From Archaeoglobus neptunius (GTDB taxonomy: Archaea; Halobacteriota; Archaeoglobi; Archaeoglobales; Archaeoglobaceae), in the NCBI RefSeq assembly GCF_016757965.1, contig NZ_JAEKIW010000017.1:1-52958 (forward strand): a stretch of DNA of 52,958 bases, read 5' to 3'. The notes beneath the pieces were generated by a model. The model worked only from the letters and a program-made list of their open reading frames with translations, ran no database searches and was not told where the DNA came from. Position numbers and translations under genes: made by a program. Of this stretch, positions 17,350 to 26,903 are shown piece after piece (position 1 is the stretch's first letter; each line of letters begins with the position of its first letter).

Positions 17350-18379
17350 CGAGCTTGTTGAGGGTATACTCTCCGGTAACAGAAGAGCTCTGGCAAGAGC
17401 GATAACATACGTTGAGAACGAGTATCCGGAATCAAAGGAGATAATGAAAAAGATTTTCGCAAATACCGGCAGAGCCCAGATCGTTGGGCTCACCGGATTC
17501 CCCGGTGTTGGCAAGAGTACCCTCGTGAGCAAGCTTACCGAGGAGTTCAGGAGAAGAGGAAAAAAGGTCGGGATAATAGCCATAGACCCCGGTTCTCCCT
17601 TCACAGGCGGAGCACTACTTGGGGACAGGCTCAGACTTGACGGAATGGACTCAAGAAAGCCCCTCTGGACCGATCCCGGAGTTTTCTTCAGGAGCATGAG
17701 CTCGAGAGGCAGAGCTGGAGGGCTTGCTGCAAAGACGGGAGATGTCGTCAGGCTTCTCGACGCATTCGGCTTTGATGTGATTCTTGTCGAAACCGTGGGT
17801 GCTGGACAGAGTGAGGTTGACATTATAGAGGTTGCAGATACATCAGTTGTTGTTATGATGCCAGAAACCGGCGATGAAATTCAGGTGAACAAGGCCGGAA
17901 TTCTTGAGATCGGTGATGTTTACGTTGTGAATAAAGCAGACCTCGGAGGGGCGGAAAAGGTGGAAAGGTGGCTCAAGTACATGCTGTCTCTGGATGAGGA
18001 GAGTGTTCAGATGCTCTCGCAGATGACACATGCAGACGAGGCCAGAGTTGCAAGCGGGGAGTTCTTTGAAAGGAGGAAGGGGTGGACTCCTCCTGTCATA
18101 AAAACCGTGGCTGACAAGGGAGAAGGAATAGCGGAGCTTGCAGATGCCATTGAAAAGCATTTTGACTATATGAAAAATACCGGCCTTATAGAGAAGAGAA
18201 GAAAGGAGAGAATCAAAAGGGAACTGTTCGAGATCGTTACGGGTGATATATTAAAGCTCGTCAAAGAGAGGACAAACTACAGGGACGTCATAAACTCTCT
18301 TTTGAAAAACGAACTCGATCCTTACACGGCTGCAGGCAAAATAGTTGAGGAGGTGCTTTGCAGTGCGAAAAAAGGATGA
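17339..18379 (+). CDS. meaB: MeaB/ArgK-family GTPase, mutase chaperone
   Basis: 346 aa G3E-family P-loop GTPase. MeaB guards the mutase: it gates loading of adenosylcobalamin and release of damaged cofactor. Motifs: P-loop GFPGVGKST (residues 53-61), [15 protein letters not shown], switch region [13 protein letters not shown], and NKAD for guanine recognition. The old name ArgK (arginine transport kinase) is a misannotation for this family. The gene overlaps mcmB by 11 nt upstream and the adenosyltransferase by 17 nt downstream, the typical mutase-chaperone-cofactor arrangement. Confidence 0.95.
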   Translation: MRVDELVEGILSGNRRALARAITYVENEYPESKEIMKKIFANTGRAQIVGLTGFPGVGKSTLVSKLTEEFRRRGKKVGIIAIDPGSPFTGGALLGDRLRLDGMDSRKPLWTDPGVFFRSMSSRGRAGGLAAKTGDVVRLLDAFGFDVILVETVGAGQSEVDIIEVADTSVVVMMPETGDEIQVNKAGILEIGDVYVVNKADLGGAEKVERWLKYMLSLDEESVQMLSQMTHADEARVASGEFFERRKGWTPPVIKTVADKGEGIAELADAIEKHFDYMKNTGLIEKRRKERIKRELFEIVTGDILKLVKERTNYRDVINSLLKNELDPYTAAGKIVEEVLCSAKKG

Positions 18380-18848
18380 CAGCAAGACAGTTACGGCTGA
18401 TGGCAGAGTCGTGAGCAAGGATTCGAATCTTGCCTGGTATGTCGGGACGATCGATGAGGTCAATGCATTCATCGGTCTCGCCAAGGTTTTTTCAAGATCC
18501 GGAGACGTGAAAGAGCTTCTGGAAGAGATACAGAGAAGGATGTTTGTTGTTGGTGCAGAGTACGCCAAAAAGGGTTTGGACAAAGAAGACTACGAGTGGC
18601 TCCTGAAGAAGGTTGAAGAATTTGAAAAAACTGTTGAAATGCCAAAAAGCTTCGTCATACTCGAAAAAGATGAGTGCACAGCATTTCTCAGCGTAGCCCG
18701 GACAGTTGTTAGAAGGGCAGAAAGGATAGCCGTAAGGCTGTACAGAGAGGGGCTGATAGGTATTAACACCGTTGAGTGGCTTAACAAGCTCAATTACCTG
18801 CTTTACCTCATGATTCTGAGAGAAGGTGGAGAATTTGAGAAAATTTGA
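18363..18848 (+). CDS. PduO-type ATP:cob(I)alamin adenosyltransferase
   Basis: 161 aa from GTG at 18363, chosen because GGAGGTG lies 7 nt upstream; the longer reading from TTG at 18345 would contain that site. It makes adenosylcobalamin from cob(I)alamin and ATP and probably hands it directly to the mutase with MeaB. The helical-bundle signatures are present: [29 protein letters not shown] (ATP and cobalamin contacts) and [11 protein letters not shown]. The N-terminal ATP-binding loop is shorter than in bacterial PduO ([14 protein letters not shown] in place of the TKTGDxGxT pattern), a possible archaeal variant. Confidence 0.87.
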   Translation: MRKKDDSKTVTADGRVVSKDSNLAWYVGTIDEVNAFIGLAKVFSRSGDVKELLEEIQRRMFVVGAEYAKKGLDKEDYEWLLKKVEEFEKTVEMPKSFVILEKDECTAFLSVARTVVRRAERIAVRLYREGLIGINTVEWLNKLNYLLYLMILREGGEFEKI

Positions 18849-18860
18849 GGAGGTGTTACC

Positions 18861-20048
18861 TTGAGGGACGTTGCGGTTTTGGGAGTTGGGATGACAAAGT
18901 TTGGTAAGCATCCTGACAGATCTCTTGTTGATCTGTTTGCAGAGGCATTTTTTGAGGCTTTTGAGGACTCCAACATCGAGCTCAAAGATATTCAGGCTCT
19001 GTACTACGGAAACTTTGTTGGTGAGATGACCGACGGATCTGGAAACCTCTCAGGTTTCATGGCCGATGAAATAGGGCTCAGGGGTATTCCGGCGATAAGG
19101 TACGAGGGGGCGTGTGCTTCTTCGAGTGTTGCCTTCAGAGAGGCTGTAAGGGCTGTGGCCGCCGGATACTACGACATAGTGGTTGTGGGTGGAAGTGAGA
19201 GACTTTATACCGCCGGAACTGAAATCGGCACGAGGGCTCTGGCAACTGCAGTTGATGGGGTTTACGAGATAACCGCCGGCCTGACGTTTCCCGGAGTTTT
19301 TGCTCTGGCAGCAAGGCTGTACTCCAAAACCTACGAGATACCGCTTCAGGAGCTTAGAGAGATGATGGCAATGGTCTCGGTGAAAAACCACCGATACGGT
19401 GCGATAAACCCAAAAGCCCAGTTCTTCGGAAAGCTGGGTGATCTCAAGGTCGAAGACGTGCTTAACTCCAGAATGATAAGCTCCCCTCTCACCCTCCTTG
19501 ACTGCTGCCCGATGACTGACGGCGGGAGTGCAGCCATTATTGCCGCAGCGGACATTGCAGAAGATCTGGTTGATACGCCGATCTATGTGAGAGGAACAGG
19601 GCAATCATCCGCCGGAGGACTTTTCAGGCAGAAAGAAGATATAATCAAGGCTGTACCCAGAAGGAAAGCTTCACAGATGGCCTTCAGGGAGGCCGGGATG
19701 ACTCCAAAGGATATAGACTTCGTTGAGATACACGACTGCTTCACCATAGCAGAAATAATCGCAACCGAAGCCATGGGGTTCTTTGAATACGGGCAGGGAT
19801 GCTACGCAGTTAGAGATGGTGTGACGGGCATTGACGGAGAGCTGCCGGTAAACCCTGACGGTGGACTGATCGGAAAGGGTCATCCGGTAGGAGCTACTGG
19901 AGTTTCGCAGGTTTACTCGGTTGTGAAGCAGCTCAGAGGTGAGTTCAAAGAAAACCCCGTGAAGAACGCTGAAACCGGAATGACCGATACACTGGGTGGA
20001 GATTTTGGAACTCTGGTCAATATAATCCTGAGTATACACAGGAGGTGA
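18861..20048 (+). CDS. Thiolase (acetyl-CoA C-acyltransferase, archaeal SCP-x/DUF35-partner type)
   Basis: 395 aa, TTG start with GAGGAGGTG 6 nt upstream. It has the thiolase fold with nucleophile Cys85 in YEGACASSS, the HDCF motif (C-terminal domain) and GKGHPVGATG with the catalytic His. Archaeal thiolases of this type form complexes with a DUF35 protein; in the mevalonate route the complex also includes HMG-CoA synthase, which is absent here. Placement in a mutase operon with an acyl-CoA dehydrogenase favours a degradative role, cleaving a 3-ketoacyl-CoA such as 2-methylacetoacetyl-CoA to acetyl- and propionyl-CoA; that substrate is inference. The DUF35 gene follows 4 nt later. Confidence 0.9.
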   Translation: MRDVAVLGVGMTKFGKHPDRSLVDLFAEAFFEAFEDSNIELKDIQALYYGNFVGEMTDGSGNLSGFMADEIGLRGIPAIRYEGACASSSVAFREAVRAVAAGYYDIVVVGGSERLYTAGTEIGTRALATAVDGVYEITAGLTFPGVFALAARLYSKTYEIPLQELREMMAMVSVKNHRYGAINPKAQFFGKLGDLKVEDVLNSRMISSPLTLLDCCPMTDGGSAAIIAAADIAEDLVDTPIYVRGTGQSSAGGLFRQKEDIIKAVPRRKASQMAFREAGMTPKDIDFVEIHDCFTIAEIIATEAMGFFEYGQGCYAVRDGVTGIDGELPVNPDGGLIGKGHPVGATGVSQVYSVVKQLRGEFKENPVKNAETGMTDTLGGDFGTLVNIILSIHRR

Positions 20049-20052
20049 TTTC

Positions 20053-20463
20053 ATGAGGTTTGTTGATTTCTTCAACGCTCTTCTTGAAGGAAAGCTAATC
20101 GGACAGAAGTGCAGGGATTGTGGCAGCTATACCTGCCCTCCCAAAGCGACGTGCGATAACTGCGGGAGCAGAAATCTCGAGGAGGTTGTGCTGAGTGGCA
20201 AGGGCAGAATAGCAACCTTCACAACCACCTACGTCGCTCCATCCGGATACACCGATGAGGCACCCTACACGGTTGCCATGGTGGAGCTCGATGAAGGTCC
20301 ATGGATTGTGGGGAGAATCGACTTGCCGGCGGATGAGGTAGAGAGGGCTGGACAGGAACTGATAGGAGCCAGAGTATCCGTTTACGGTAAGGAATATGCC
20401 ACCGAGCCGTTCTATCCAAACAAGGAGAGGAGAGTTGTTCCAATGTTCAGAATAGAGAGGTGA
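20053..20463 (+). CDS. DUF35 OB-fold / zinc-ribbon acyl-CoA-binding partner of thiolase
   Basis: 136 aa. The N-terminal rubredoxin-like zinc ribbon is CRDCG...CDNCG (about residues 17-37), followed by an OB-fold (GKGRIATFTTTYVAPSGY... to the end). In the archaeal acetoacetyl-CoA thiolase/HMG-CoA synthase complex the DUF35 protein bridges the enzymes and holds the CoA pantetheine. Here it would dock onto the thiolase just upstream. Start ATG with GGAGGTGATTTC. Spacing is 4 nt on each side, consistent with fixed stoichiometry. Confidence 0.92.
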   Translation: MRFVDFFNALLEGKLIGQKCRDCGSYTCPPKATCDNCGSRNLEEVVLSGKGRIATFTTTYVAPSGYTDEAPYTVAMVELDEGPWIVGRIDLPADEVERAGQELIGARVSVYGKEYATEPFYPNKERRVVPMFRIER

Positions 20464-20467
20464 TTTC

Positions 20468-21616
20468 GTGGACTTTGAGCTGGATGAAGATTACAGAATT
20501 CTCCAGCAGGCGGTGAGGGAGTTTGCTGAGAAGGAAATAATGCCCTACGGTCAGGAGTACGATGAGAAAAAGGAGTACCCGCTGGACATTTTCAGGAAGG
20601 CCGCCAAGCTTGGCTATGTAGGGGCAAGTGTACCTGAAGAGTATGGCGGAGCGGGGATGGGGTGTCTGGCAGAGGCAATAATCAGTGAGGAGCTTACGAG
20701 GGCTGACAGCAGCATAGGATCAGCCATAGACCTCGCCGTACTTGGTGTTCCGATGATTCTGAGATTTGGTACTGAAGAGCAGAAGGAAAGGTACGTACCT
20801 CCTGTTGTGAAGGGTGAGAGACCCTCTGCAATCGCAATAACTGAACCCGACTGCGGGACGGACGTGGCTGCGATGAGAACAAGAGCTGTAAGAGATGGGG
20901 GATGGTGGGTTATCAACGGATCCAAGACCTTCATAACCAACGGCAGTGTTGCCGGGCACACAATTGTAGTGGCAAAAACCGCAGAGACCGATCCCCCCCA
21001 CAGGGGAATATCCGCTTTCATAGTCGAGACCAGCAGTGAGGGTTACGAGGCGAGGAGAATCGAGAAAATGGGGCTGAACTGCCATGATACGGCGGAGTTA
21101 ACTCTGAAAAACGTCAGAGTTCCTGCTGAAAACCTGCTGGGAAAGGAGAACAGAGGATTCTATCAGCTTATGGAGTTTTTCAACGAAAGCAGAGTCAAGA
21201 TTGCCGCTCTGCACCTCGGAATGGCTGTTGGAGCGTACGAAAGGGCACTGGAATATGCCAAACAGCGAAAAGCGTTCGGAAAACCTCTGATCGAGCATCA
21301 GGCAATTCAGTTCAAGCTTGCAGACATGTGGAAGGACATAGAGGCTGCAAGACTTCTCGTATACAGAGCTGCATGGATGATAGATAAAGAAAAACCATCT
21401 CCACCGCTTAGTTCTGCGGCGAAGCTCTTTGCAAGTGAGGCTGCGGTGAGAATAACATACGAAGCTTTGCAGATATTCGGTGGCTACGGCTACAGCAAGG
21501 AGTACGACATAGAGAGGTACTACAGGGATGCCAGAGTGGGGACTATATACGAGGGAACGAGTGAGGCACAGAGAATAGTCATAGCCAGGAGTTTGATGGG
21601 AAAGGTCAGAAAGTAG
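20468..21616 (+). CDS. Acyl-CoA dehydrogenase
   Basis: 382 aa FAD-dependent dehydrogenase introducing a trans-2,3 double bond into an acyl-CoA; GTG start after AGAGGTGATTTC. Signatures: [18 protein letters not shown] and [10 protein letters not shown] (FAD/substrate region), the helical C-terminal domain with [41 protein letters not shown], and the catalytic glutamate in YEGTSEAQ near the C-terminus. Its place after mutase and thiolase suggests a short or branched-chain substrate (isobutyryl-, 2-methylbutyryl- or isovaleryl-CoA). It is the last gene of the operon; a T-rich run (21620-21630) follows its stop and may terminate transcription. Confidence 0.94.
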   Translation: MDFELDEDYRILQQAVREFAEKEIMPYGQEYDEKKEYPLDIFRKAAKLGYVGASVPEEYGGAGMGCLAEAIISEELTRADSSIGSAIDLAVLGVPMILRFGTEEQKERYVPPVVKGERPSAIAITEPDCGTDVAAMRTRAVRDGGWWVINGSKTFITNGSVAGHTIVVAKTAETDPPHRGISAFIVETSSEGYEARRIEKMGLNCHDTAELTLKNVRVPAENLLGKENRGFYQLMEFFNESRVKIAALHLGMAVGAYERALEYAKQRKAFGKPLIEHQAIQFKLADMWKDIEAARLLVYRAAWMIDKEKPSPPLSSAAKLFASEAAVRITYEALQIFGGYGYSKEYDIERYYRDARVGTIYEGTSEAQRIVIARSLMGKVRK

Positions 21617-21639
21617 CTCATTTTATTTTCTCATTAAGA

Positions 21640-21647
21640 TTTTTAAA
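21640..21647 (+). promoter_or_regulatory. TATA box of hem operon (leaderless hemL)
   Basis: TTTTTAAA lies about 26 nt upstream of the hemL ATG at 21669, so RNA should begin at or within a base or two of the start codon. No Shine-Dalgarno sequence precedes hemL, in contrast to the internal genes. Confidence 0.65.
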
Positions 21648-21668
21648 GCGACTAAATGTTGCGTATTT

Positions 21669-22928
21669 ATGAACCTTGACAGATCAAAAAAACTCTATGA
21701 GGAGGCATTAAATCTCCTTCCAGGCGGGGTCAGCAGTCCTGTGAGGGCTTTCAAACCTCATCCGTTTTACACTGCGAGGGCTGAGGGATCGAAAATCTAC
21801 GATGTTGATGGCAACACCTTTATAGACTACTGCATGGCCTATGGCCCGCTGATTCTAGGTCACGGTAATCAGGAGGTAAGAGAGAGGATAATAGACCAGC
21901 TCAAAAGCGGGTGGCTGTACGGAACGCCGGTAGAACTGGAGATAAAGTATGCAAAGCTCATCCGGAAGTACTATCCCTCAATCGAGATGCTCAGATTCGT
22001 GAATACCGGTAGCGAAGCTACGATGGCGGCTCTGAGGGCTGCGAGAGGTTTTACCGGTAGAGACAAGATCGTGAAAATTGATGGAAGCTTTCACGGGGCG
22101 CACGATGCGGTTCTCGTTAAGGCGGGGAGTGGGGCCACAACCCACGGTGTTCCCAATTCAGCAGGGGTTCCCGCCGAGTTCGTCAGAAACACACTGCAGG
22201 TCCCCTTTAACAATGTAGAATCACTGGTTGATGTTCTGGAGAAAAACAGGGATGTTGCAGCCCTGATTCTGGAGCCTGTAATGGGTAACTCATCCCTGAT
22301 ACTTCCGGAAAAGGGGTATCTCAAAGAAATAAGAAAAATTACAGCAGAAAATGACGTTCTCCTCATCTTCGATGAAGTCATAACGGGCTTCAGGGTTTCG
22401 ATGGGTGGAGCGCAGCAGTACTACGGCATTAAGCCGGATTTAACAACTCTGGGCAAAATTGCAGGTGGTGGATTGCCAATAGGAATTTTTGGAGGCAGGA
22501 AAGAAATTATGGAGAGAGTCGCTCCTTCAGGGGATGTTTATCAGGCCGGAACATTCAGTGGAAACCCGTTAAGTCTGATCGCCGGTTACACCACGGTCAA
22601 GATTCTGGAAAAGAAGGGTGTACTTGAAAGCGTTAACAGAATGACCGAAAAACTGGCTGCAGGAATAGAAGACGTGCTGAAAGACAGGGGCGAAGACTGC
22701 GAGATTGCCAGCATAGCCTCGATGTTCTGCATCTACTTCGGCGATCGGCCGAAAAATTACGAAGAGGCATTACGGCTGGACAGAGACAGGTACATGGAGT
22801 TCTTCTGGAAGATGCTGAAAAATGGTGTTTTTCTGCCACCCTCCCAGTATGAGACGTGCTTTGTGAGCTACGCCCACAGTGATGAGGACGTTCAAAAGAC
22901 CGTTGAAGCGGTGAGCAGATCCATATGA
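21669..22928 (+). CDS. hemL: Glutamate-1-semialdehyde 2,1-aminomutase
   Basis: 419 aa PLP enzyme forming 5-aminolevulinate from glutamate-1-semialdehyde in the C5 route. Signatures: [13 protein letters not shown] at the N-terminus, [27 protein letters not shown], and the Schiff-base lysine Lys263 in [12 protein letters not shown]. Length is close to bacterial HemL (about 425). The start ATG is supported by a TATA box about 26 nt upstream. It overlaps hemC by 4 nt (ATGA), showing an operon. hemA and hemB, which act before and after it, are not in the window. Confidence 0.96.
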   Translation: MNLDRSKKLYEEALNLLPGGVSSPVRAFKPHPFYTARAEGSKIYDVDGNTFIDYCMAYGPLILGHGNQEVRERIIDQLKSGWLYGTPVELEIKYAKLIRKYYPSIEMLRFVNTGSEATMAALRAARGFTGRDKIVKIDGSFHGAHDAVLVKAGSGATTHGVPNSAGVPAEFVRNTLQVPFNNVESLVDVLEKNRDVAALILEPVMGNSSLILPEKGYLKEIRKITAENDVLLIFDEVITGFRVSMGGAQQYYGIKPDLTTLGKIAGGGLPIGIFGGRKEIMERVAPSGDVYQAGTFSGNPLSLIAGYTTVKILEKKGVLESVNRMTEKLAAGIEDVLKDRGEDCEIASIASMFCIYFGDRPKNYEEALRLDRDRYMEFFWKMLKNGVFLPPSQYETCFVSYAHSDEDVQKTVEAVSRSI

Positions 22929-23794
22929 AGTTGATCGTTGGTACCAGAGGAAGCAAGCTGGCTCTGGCCCAGACGAACAAGGTTGTCGAGCAACTTAAAG
23001 ACCGGTACGAGGTTGAGGTCAGAGTGATCAGAACGTCAGGGGACATAATGAAGGATAAACCCCTCTACGAGTTCAAAGGTGTAGGGGCATTCGTTAGAGC
23101 GTTGGACATGGCTCTGGCGGAGGGTGAAATTGATCTGGCGGTTCACAGCTTCAAGGATGTGCCCAGCCAGAGAGTCAGTGGGACGGTTGTGGCAGCGGTT
23201 CTCAGGCGCGACTCACCATGCGATGTTCTGATTTCCAAAAACGGAGAGAGACTTGAGGAGCTGAAAAAGGGAGCAATCGTTGGTACTTCGAGCCTCAGAA
23301 GGAGAGCACAGCTCAAAAGACTTAGAGGAGACCTGAAGTTCGAGAATCTCAGGGGGAATCTGGATACAAGGCTGAGGAAGCTGAAGGAGGAGAACTACGA
23401 TGCAATAGTCGTGGCAGAGGCCGGTTTGAAAAGACTCGGACTGGATGAAGAATTGGAATACCAGAGATTTGATCCACACGTTGTCGTTCCTCCGGCAAAT
23501 CAGGGGATTATCGCCATAGCAACGAGAGAGGGTGAGGAAAAGCTTGTTTCACATCTTAATGACAATAGAACGTGGCTTGAAGCAATGGTGGAAAGGGCTG
23601 TAATAAAGGAGCTCGGAGTTGGCTGCGCCGTCCCTGTTGGGGTTTACGCTGAGGTGGGAAGCAGAGTGAGGCTGGTTTGCGAGATTCTTGACAGAAAATA
23701 CACGAGGGTTGAGGAGGAGCTTTCAAAATCCGCAGCGGTTGAGGAGGCAGCAGAAATCGGAAGGATGCTGAAAAGAGATATTTATGACGGGTAA
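22925..23794 (+). CDS. hemC: Hydroxymethylbilane synthase (porphobilinogen deaminase)
   Basis: 289 aa. It polymerises four porphobilinogens into hydroxymethylbilane on a dipyrromethane cofactor. Seen: [14 protein letters not shown] at the start, HSFKDVP with catalytic Asp78, [10 protein letters not shown], and cofactor-attachment Cys234 in GVGCAVPVG. Length is slightly shorter than bacterial HemC (about 310), with a reduced C-terminal domain. It overlaps hemL by 4 nt and the SUMT gene by 11 nt. The next enzyme, uroporphyrinogen-III synthase (hemD), is not found here. Confidence 0.96.
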   Translation: MKLIVGTRGSKLALAQTNKVVEQLKDRYEVEVRVIRTSGDIMKDKPLYEFKGVGAFVRALDMALAEGEIDLAVHSFKDVPSQRVSGTVVAAVLRRDSPCDVLISKNGERLEELKKGAIVGTSSLRRRAQLKRLRGDLKFENLRGNLDTRLRKLKEENYDAIVVAEAGLKRLGLDEELEYQRFDPHVVVPPANQGIIAIATREGEEKLVSHLNDNRTWLEAMVERAVIKELGVGCAVPVGVYAEVGSRVRLVCEILDRKYTRVEEELSKSAAVEEAAEIGRMLKRDIYDG

Positions 23795-24521
23795 GGTTTA
23801 CATCGTCGGTGCTGGCCCAGGAAGGAAGGATCTGCTTACCCTGAGGGCATACGAGCTGATAAAAAAGGCTGACGTGATTCTTCACGATGCACTGATAGGA
23901 GATGTTGCCGATATTCTCCGGGAGAGCAGAGCTGAGATCATCAACGTCGGGAAGAGAAGTGGAAAGCACAGAAAAACGCAGGAAGAGATCAACCAGATGC
24001 TCGTGGAGTACGCAAAGCAGGGCAAGATCGTGGTGAGGCTGAAGGGAGGTGACCCATGTGTTTTTGGAAGGGGAGGTGAGGAGGCTGAGGTTCTCGCGAT
24101 AAACGGTATTCCATTTGAGTTCGTTCCCGGAATTACTTCTGCCGTCGCCGTTCCAGAGTCTGTCGGAATTCCGGTAACCCACCGCCGCTACGATCCGGCA
24201 GTCGTGTTCATAACCGGACGGGAGAGCAGAGAGAGGTTGAACTGGGAGGCTCTGGCAAGGCTAAACGCAACAATAGTCGTTCTTATGGGTGTTGGGAGAG
24301 TCGGAGAGATATCGAGACTGCTGATCAAGCATGGAAAGGATCCGAATACGCCTGTAGCTGTGATTGAGAGAGGTTTATCCGATAAACAGCGAGTTTTGAT
24401 CGTAACACTTGAAAAGCTTCCCAATAAGGTGAAAGAAGAAAAAATAAAAGCACCTGCCGTCATTGTGATTGGTGGTGTGGTGGAGCTCTTTGGAGTTCTG
24501 GGAGGGGCAGTCAAAATTTAG
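23784..24521 (+). CDS. cobA: Uroporphyrinogen-III C-methyltransferase (SUMT)
   Basis: 245 aa tetrapyrrole methylase that adds methyls at C2 and C7 of uroporphyrinogen III to give precorrin-2, the branch to sirohaem, cobalamin, F430 and alternative haem. Signatures: VYIVGAGPGRKDLLTLRA, VRLKGGDPCVFGRGGEE, VPGITSA and LMGV. No CysG oxidase/chelatase domain is fused. It is co-transcribed with hemL and hemC, which steers flux toward precorrin-2, consistent with the B12-dependent mutase operon next door and with sirohaem needs in sulfur- or iron-metabolising archaea. Confidence 0.93.
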   Translation: MTGKVYIVGAGPGRKDLLTLRAYELIKKADVILHDALIGDVADILRESRAEIINVGKRSGKHRKTQEEINQMLVEYAKQGKIVVRLKGGDPCVFGRGGEEAEVLAINGIPFEFVPGITSAVAVPESVGIPVTHRRYDPAVVFITGRESRERLNWEALARLNATIVVLMGVGRVGEISRLLIKHGKDPNTPVAVIERGLSDKQRVLIVTLEKLPNKVKEEKIKAPAVIVIGGVVELFGVLGGAVKI

Positions 24522-24643
24522 GGTTTTGCTGATCCATCAGGCTGCTATTTTAAGGGTCAGTAATTCCGTTGCTGGCATCTCTGCATGCGATCGACTGGGC
24601 CCCACGACAATGCTTTTTAACAGCCCCTCTGAAACATCTCGGG

Positions 24644-25915
24644 TTGAAGGTCGCAATTGAGACGTACGGATGCACCACAAATCAGGCCGATTCGGACATA
24701 ATGAGGGGACTTCTGTCGAGGTACTTTGAGCTGTCTGGTGTTGAGGAGGCGGACGTGGTTGTCGTAAACTCGTGCGGTGTTGTTGATATAACCGAGAGAA
24801 AGATCATCAGAAGAATCCTTGACCTGAAAAATTCGGGAAAGAAGGTTGTACTTGCGGGTTGTCTGACGAGAATAAGCGATATGGCTGTTAAACTTTCGGA
24901 CTCTGCAATCTCTCCGGACAACATTGACAGGGTTGTCGATGCCGTATTTGCCTCGCTGGACGGTGGATGTTCGTTTATAGACAGAAGAGTGGTGGACAAG
25001 TCCCGGTTCTGCAGAGTAAAGAAAAGGAAAAAGGAGAATGCAATCGCCATAATATCCATCTCAGAAGGCTGTACAGGTGCCTGCAGTTTCTGCGCTACAA
25101 AATTTGCAAGAGGGAGGTTGAGGAGCTTTTCACTGGACGGCATAGTGGAAGAGGTCGAGAGGATCGTGAAGGAGGGTTACAGAGAAATTCAGCTCACATC
25201 TCAGGATACAGGAGCTTACGGGCTTGACAAAGGTAAATTCATGCTTCCTGAGTTGCTGGAGAGGATTTCCAGCGTGAAAGGGGACTTCAGAGTTAGAGTG
25301 GGGATGATGAACCCGCAGCATGCCGTGAAAATACTGGACGATCTGATCAACGCCTTCAGCAGCGAGAAGATATACAAGTTCCTGCACATCCCGGTACAGA
25401 GTGGAGACAACTCCGTACTGCAGCACATGAACAGGGGACATACGGTTGAAGACTACGTGGAGGTTGTTGAGGCGTTCAGGAAGAGCTTCGATGATGTCCT
25501 GGTTTCTACCGACATAATAGTGGGCTATCCTGCAGAAACCGAAGACGCCTTCTGGAAAAGCTACGAACTTTTAAGGGAAACGAGGCCGGACATAGTCAAT
25601 ATAACCAGGTTCTCACCCAGAAAGGGGACTCCTGCAGCAAAGTGTAGGGATATTCCAGGATGGATAAAGAAGGAGAGATCACGGAAGCTCACGGAACTGG
25701 TGAGGGAAATAGGCCTTGAGAACAACAGGAGGTTTCTGGGAAAAAGGCTGAAGGTTCTGGTGACGAAAAAGGGTAAGGATAACACGGTTCTGGCAAGAAC
25801 GAACTCGTACAGAGCGGTGATAACGCAGGGTAATGTGGGAGAATTCAGGGATGTCGAGATAACCGATTGCAGGTTCAACTACTTAAAGGGAAGACCTGCA
25901 GAAAGTAAACAATGA
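24644..25915 (+). CDS. tRNA N6-threonylcarbamoyladenosine (t6A37) methylthiotransferase, archaeal e-MtaB type
   Basis: 423 aa from TTG at 24644, giving MKVAIETYGCTTNQADSD, the usual N-terminus. A longer open frame from 24569 would run through the likely TATA box (CTTTTTAA, 24613-24620), so it is rejected. It converts t6A37 of tRNA to ms2t6A. Order: UPF0004 domain with three cluster cysteines (ETYGC, NSCGV, AGCLTR), radical-SAM domain with CTGACSFC, and a C-terminal TRAM-like segment (about 360-415) for tRNA binding. Its 3' end overlaps the opposite-strand DUF554 gene by 41 nt. Confidence 0.9.
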   Translation: MKVAIETYGCTTNQADSDIMRGLLSRYFELSGVEEADVVVVNSCGVVDITERKIIRRILDLKNSGKKVVLAGCLTRISDMAVKLSDSAISPDNIDRVVDAVFASLDGGCSFIDRRVVDKSRFCRVKKRKKENAIAIISISEGCTGACSFCATKFARGRLRSFSLDGIVEEVERIVKEGYREIQLTSQDTGAYGLDKGKFMLPELLERISSVKGDFRVRVGMMNPQHAVKILDDLINAFSSEKIYKFLHIPVQSGDNSVLQHMNRGHTVEDYVEVVEAFRKSFDDVLVSTDIIVGYPAETEDAFWKSYELLRETRPDIVNITRFSPRKGTPAAKCRDIPGWIKKERSRKLTELVREIGLENNRRFLGKRLKVLVTKKGKDNTVLARTNSYRAVITQGNVGEFRDVEITDCRFNYLKGRPAESKQ

Positions 25916-26567
25916 TCGGGGCAACTATAAGTGCCGGTAGCATATTTCCGACTTTCAGCTTCTTTATCTCCAGCAGGTTGATTCCTATTCCCATGATCAG
26001 CAGACCTCCGGTCGCTGTGAACTCGTTGATGATGCTTTCCGTAACCATTCCGCTTATCTTCACCGCCATCAGTGCAAAAAACCCCTGATAGACCAGAATG
26101 CTGAGACTTGAGAAGACCACACCAGCACCCAAAGCTGATGCAAGGGCGATCGATGCTATCCCGTCGAGCATGGATTTTGCAAGAAGAATCGATATATCCC
26201 CTGTCAGACCTTCCTGAATCGGGCCAAGTATTGCCATCGGACCCACGCAGTAGAGGAGGGTTGCAGCAACAAATCCCTCCGAAAATTTTCCCTTCCCTAA
26301 CCTCCTCTCCACCCTCCTCCCGAAACTCTCAAGTACTCCCTCTATGTCAGCAAACTCCCCCAAAACTGTGCCAGTGACTACGCTGAGTGTCGGAACAAGC
26401 ACATTTTCAGTTTTTAATGCCATGGTGATTCCTATGAGCAGTACCGGCAGACCCAGAACATTCATAAGGGCATTTCTCGTACCCTCACTGAGGCGGGAGC
26501 CGGCAAGTATCCCCGCCAGAGATGCGAGAACCACCGTCGCAGCGTTGATGAGTGTTCCGAGTATCAT
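25875..26567 (-). CDS. DUF554 (YdfK-like) integral membrane protein
   Basis: 230 aa with about seven hydrophobic helices and the family pattern: LGTLINAATVVLASLAGILAG at the start, VLGLPVLLIGITMAL, GFVAATLLYCVGPMAILGPIQEG in the middle, and MGIGINLLEIKKLKVGNMLPALIVAPII near the end. Function is unknown; a transporter role is often guessed but unproven. It is convergent with, and overlaps, the methylthiotransferase by 41 nt, so the two transcripts are antisense at their ends. It probably shares a transcript with the small membrane gene 21 nt upstream. Confidence 0.87.
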   Translation of the reverse strand: MILGTLINAATVVLASLAGILAGSRLSEGTRNALMNVLGLPVLLIGITMALKTENVLVPTLSVVTGTVLGEFADIEGVLESFGRRVERRLGKGKFSEGFVAATLLYCVGPMAILGPIQEGLTGDISILLAKSMLDGIASIALASALGAGVVFSSLSILVYQGFFALMAVKISGMVTESIINEFTATGGLLIMGIGINLLEIKKLKVGNMLPALIVAPIIVYFLQVFPLSS

Positions 26568-26588
26568 TCCAGTCTGTTGGGATGAAAT

Positions 26589-26903
26589 TTAATAACTTTG
26601 TCCCTCGGCTATTTTGTTCAATTCGGACTGCACTATAGCCGGCATGATGATACTCACAAGCCAGAAAACCAGAAAGTACAGCAGTGGACTCTCTCCGTTT
26701 TTCAAAACCTCTGCAAATCCCTTTGCATATCTGTAAAGCCAGTATATGTTCGCTATCGGGATTATCATAAGCCAGCATGTAGGTATGTCCGCACCGAGGC
26801 TGTTCAGCTCCCTCTTCGTCGCCACAGTCCAGTATATAAAATATATGCCGAGCGTCACAATGCCCAGCAGGTATACCTTTATCAGGCTTCTTTTTGTCAC
26901 CAT
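26589..26903 (-). CDS. DUF4234-like small membrane protein
   Basis: 104 aa with two to three membrane segments. The motif [28 protein letters not shown] and the later [15 protein letters not shown] are typical of DUF4234 proteins, whose function is unknown. A CTTATTAAG element about 25-30 nt upstream could drive a near-leaderless transcript. It is followed by the DUF554 gene. Confidence 0.76.
   Translation of the reverse strand: MVTKRSLIKVYLLGIVTLGIYFIYWTVATKRELNSLGADIPTCWLMIIPIANIYWLYRYAKGFAEVLKNGESPLLYFLVFWLVSIIMPAIVQSELNKIAEGQSY

Noticed and set aside
16924-17823. 299-residue open frame on the minus strand
   Set aside because: It is a shadow of mutase small subunit and meaB; it is Ser/Pro/Leu-rich with no family pattern.
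24569-24643. N-terminal extension of the methylthiotransferase
   Set aside because: It contains the probable TATA box and adds 25 residues not seen in the family; the TTG start is preferred.
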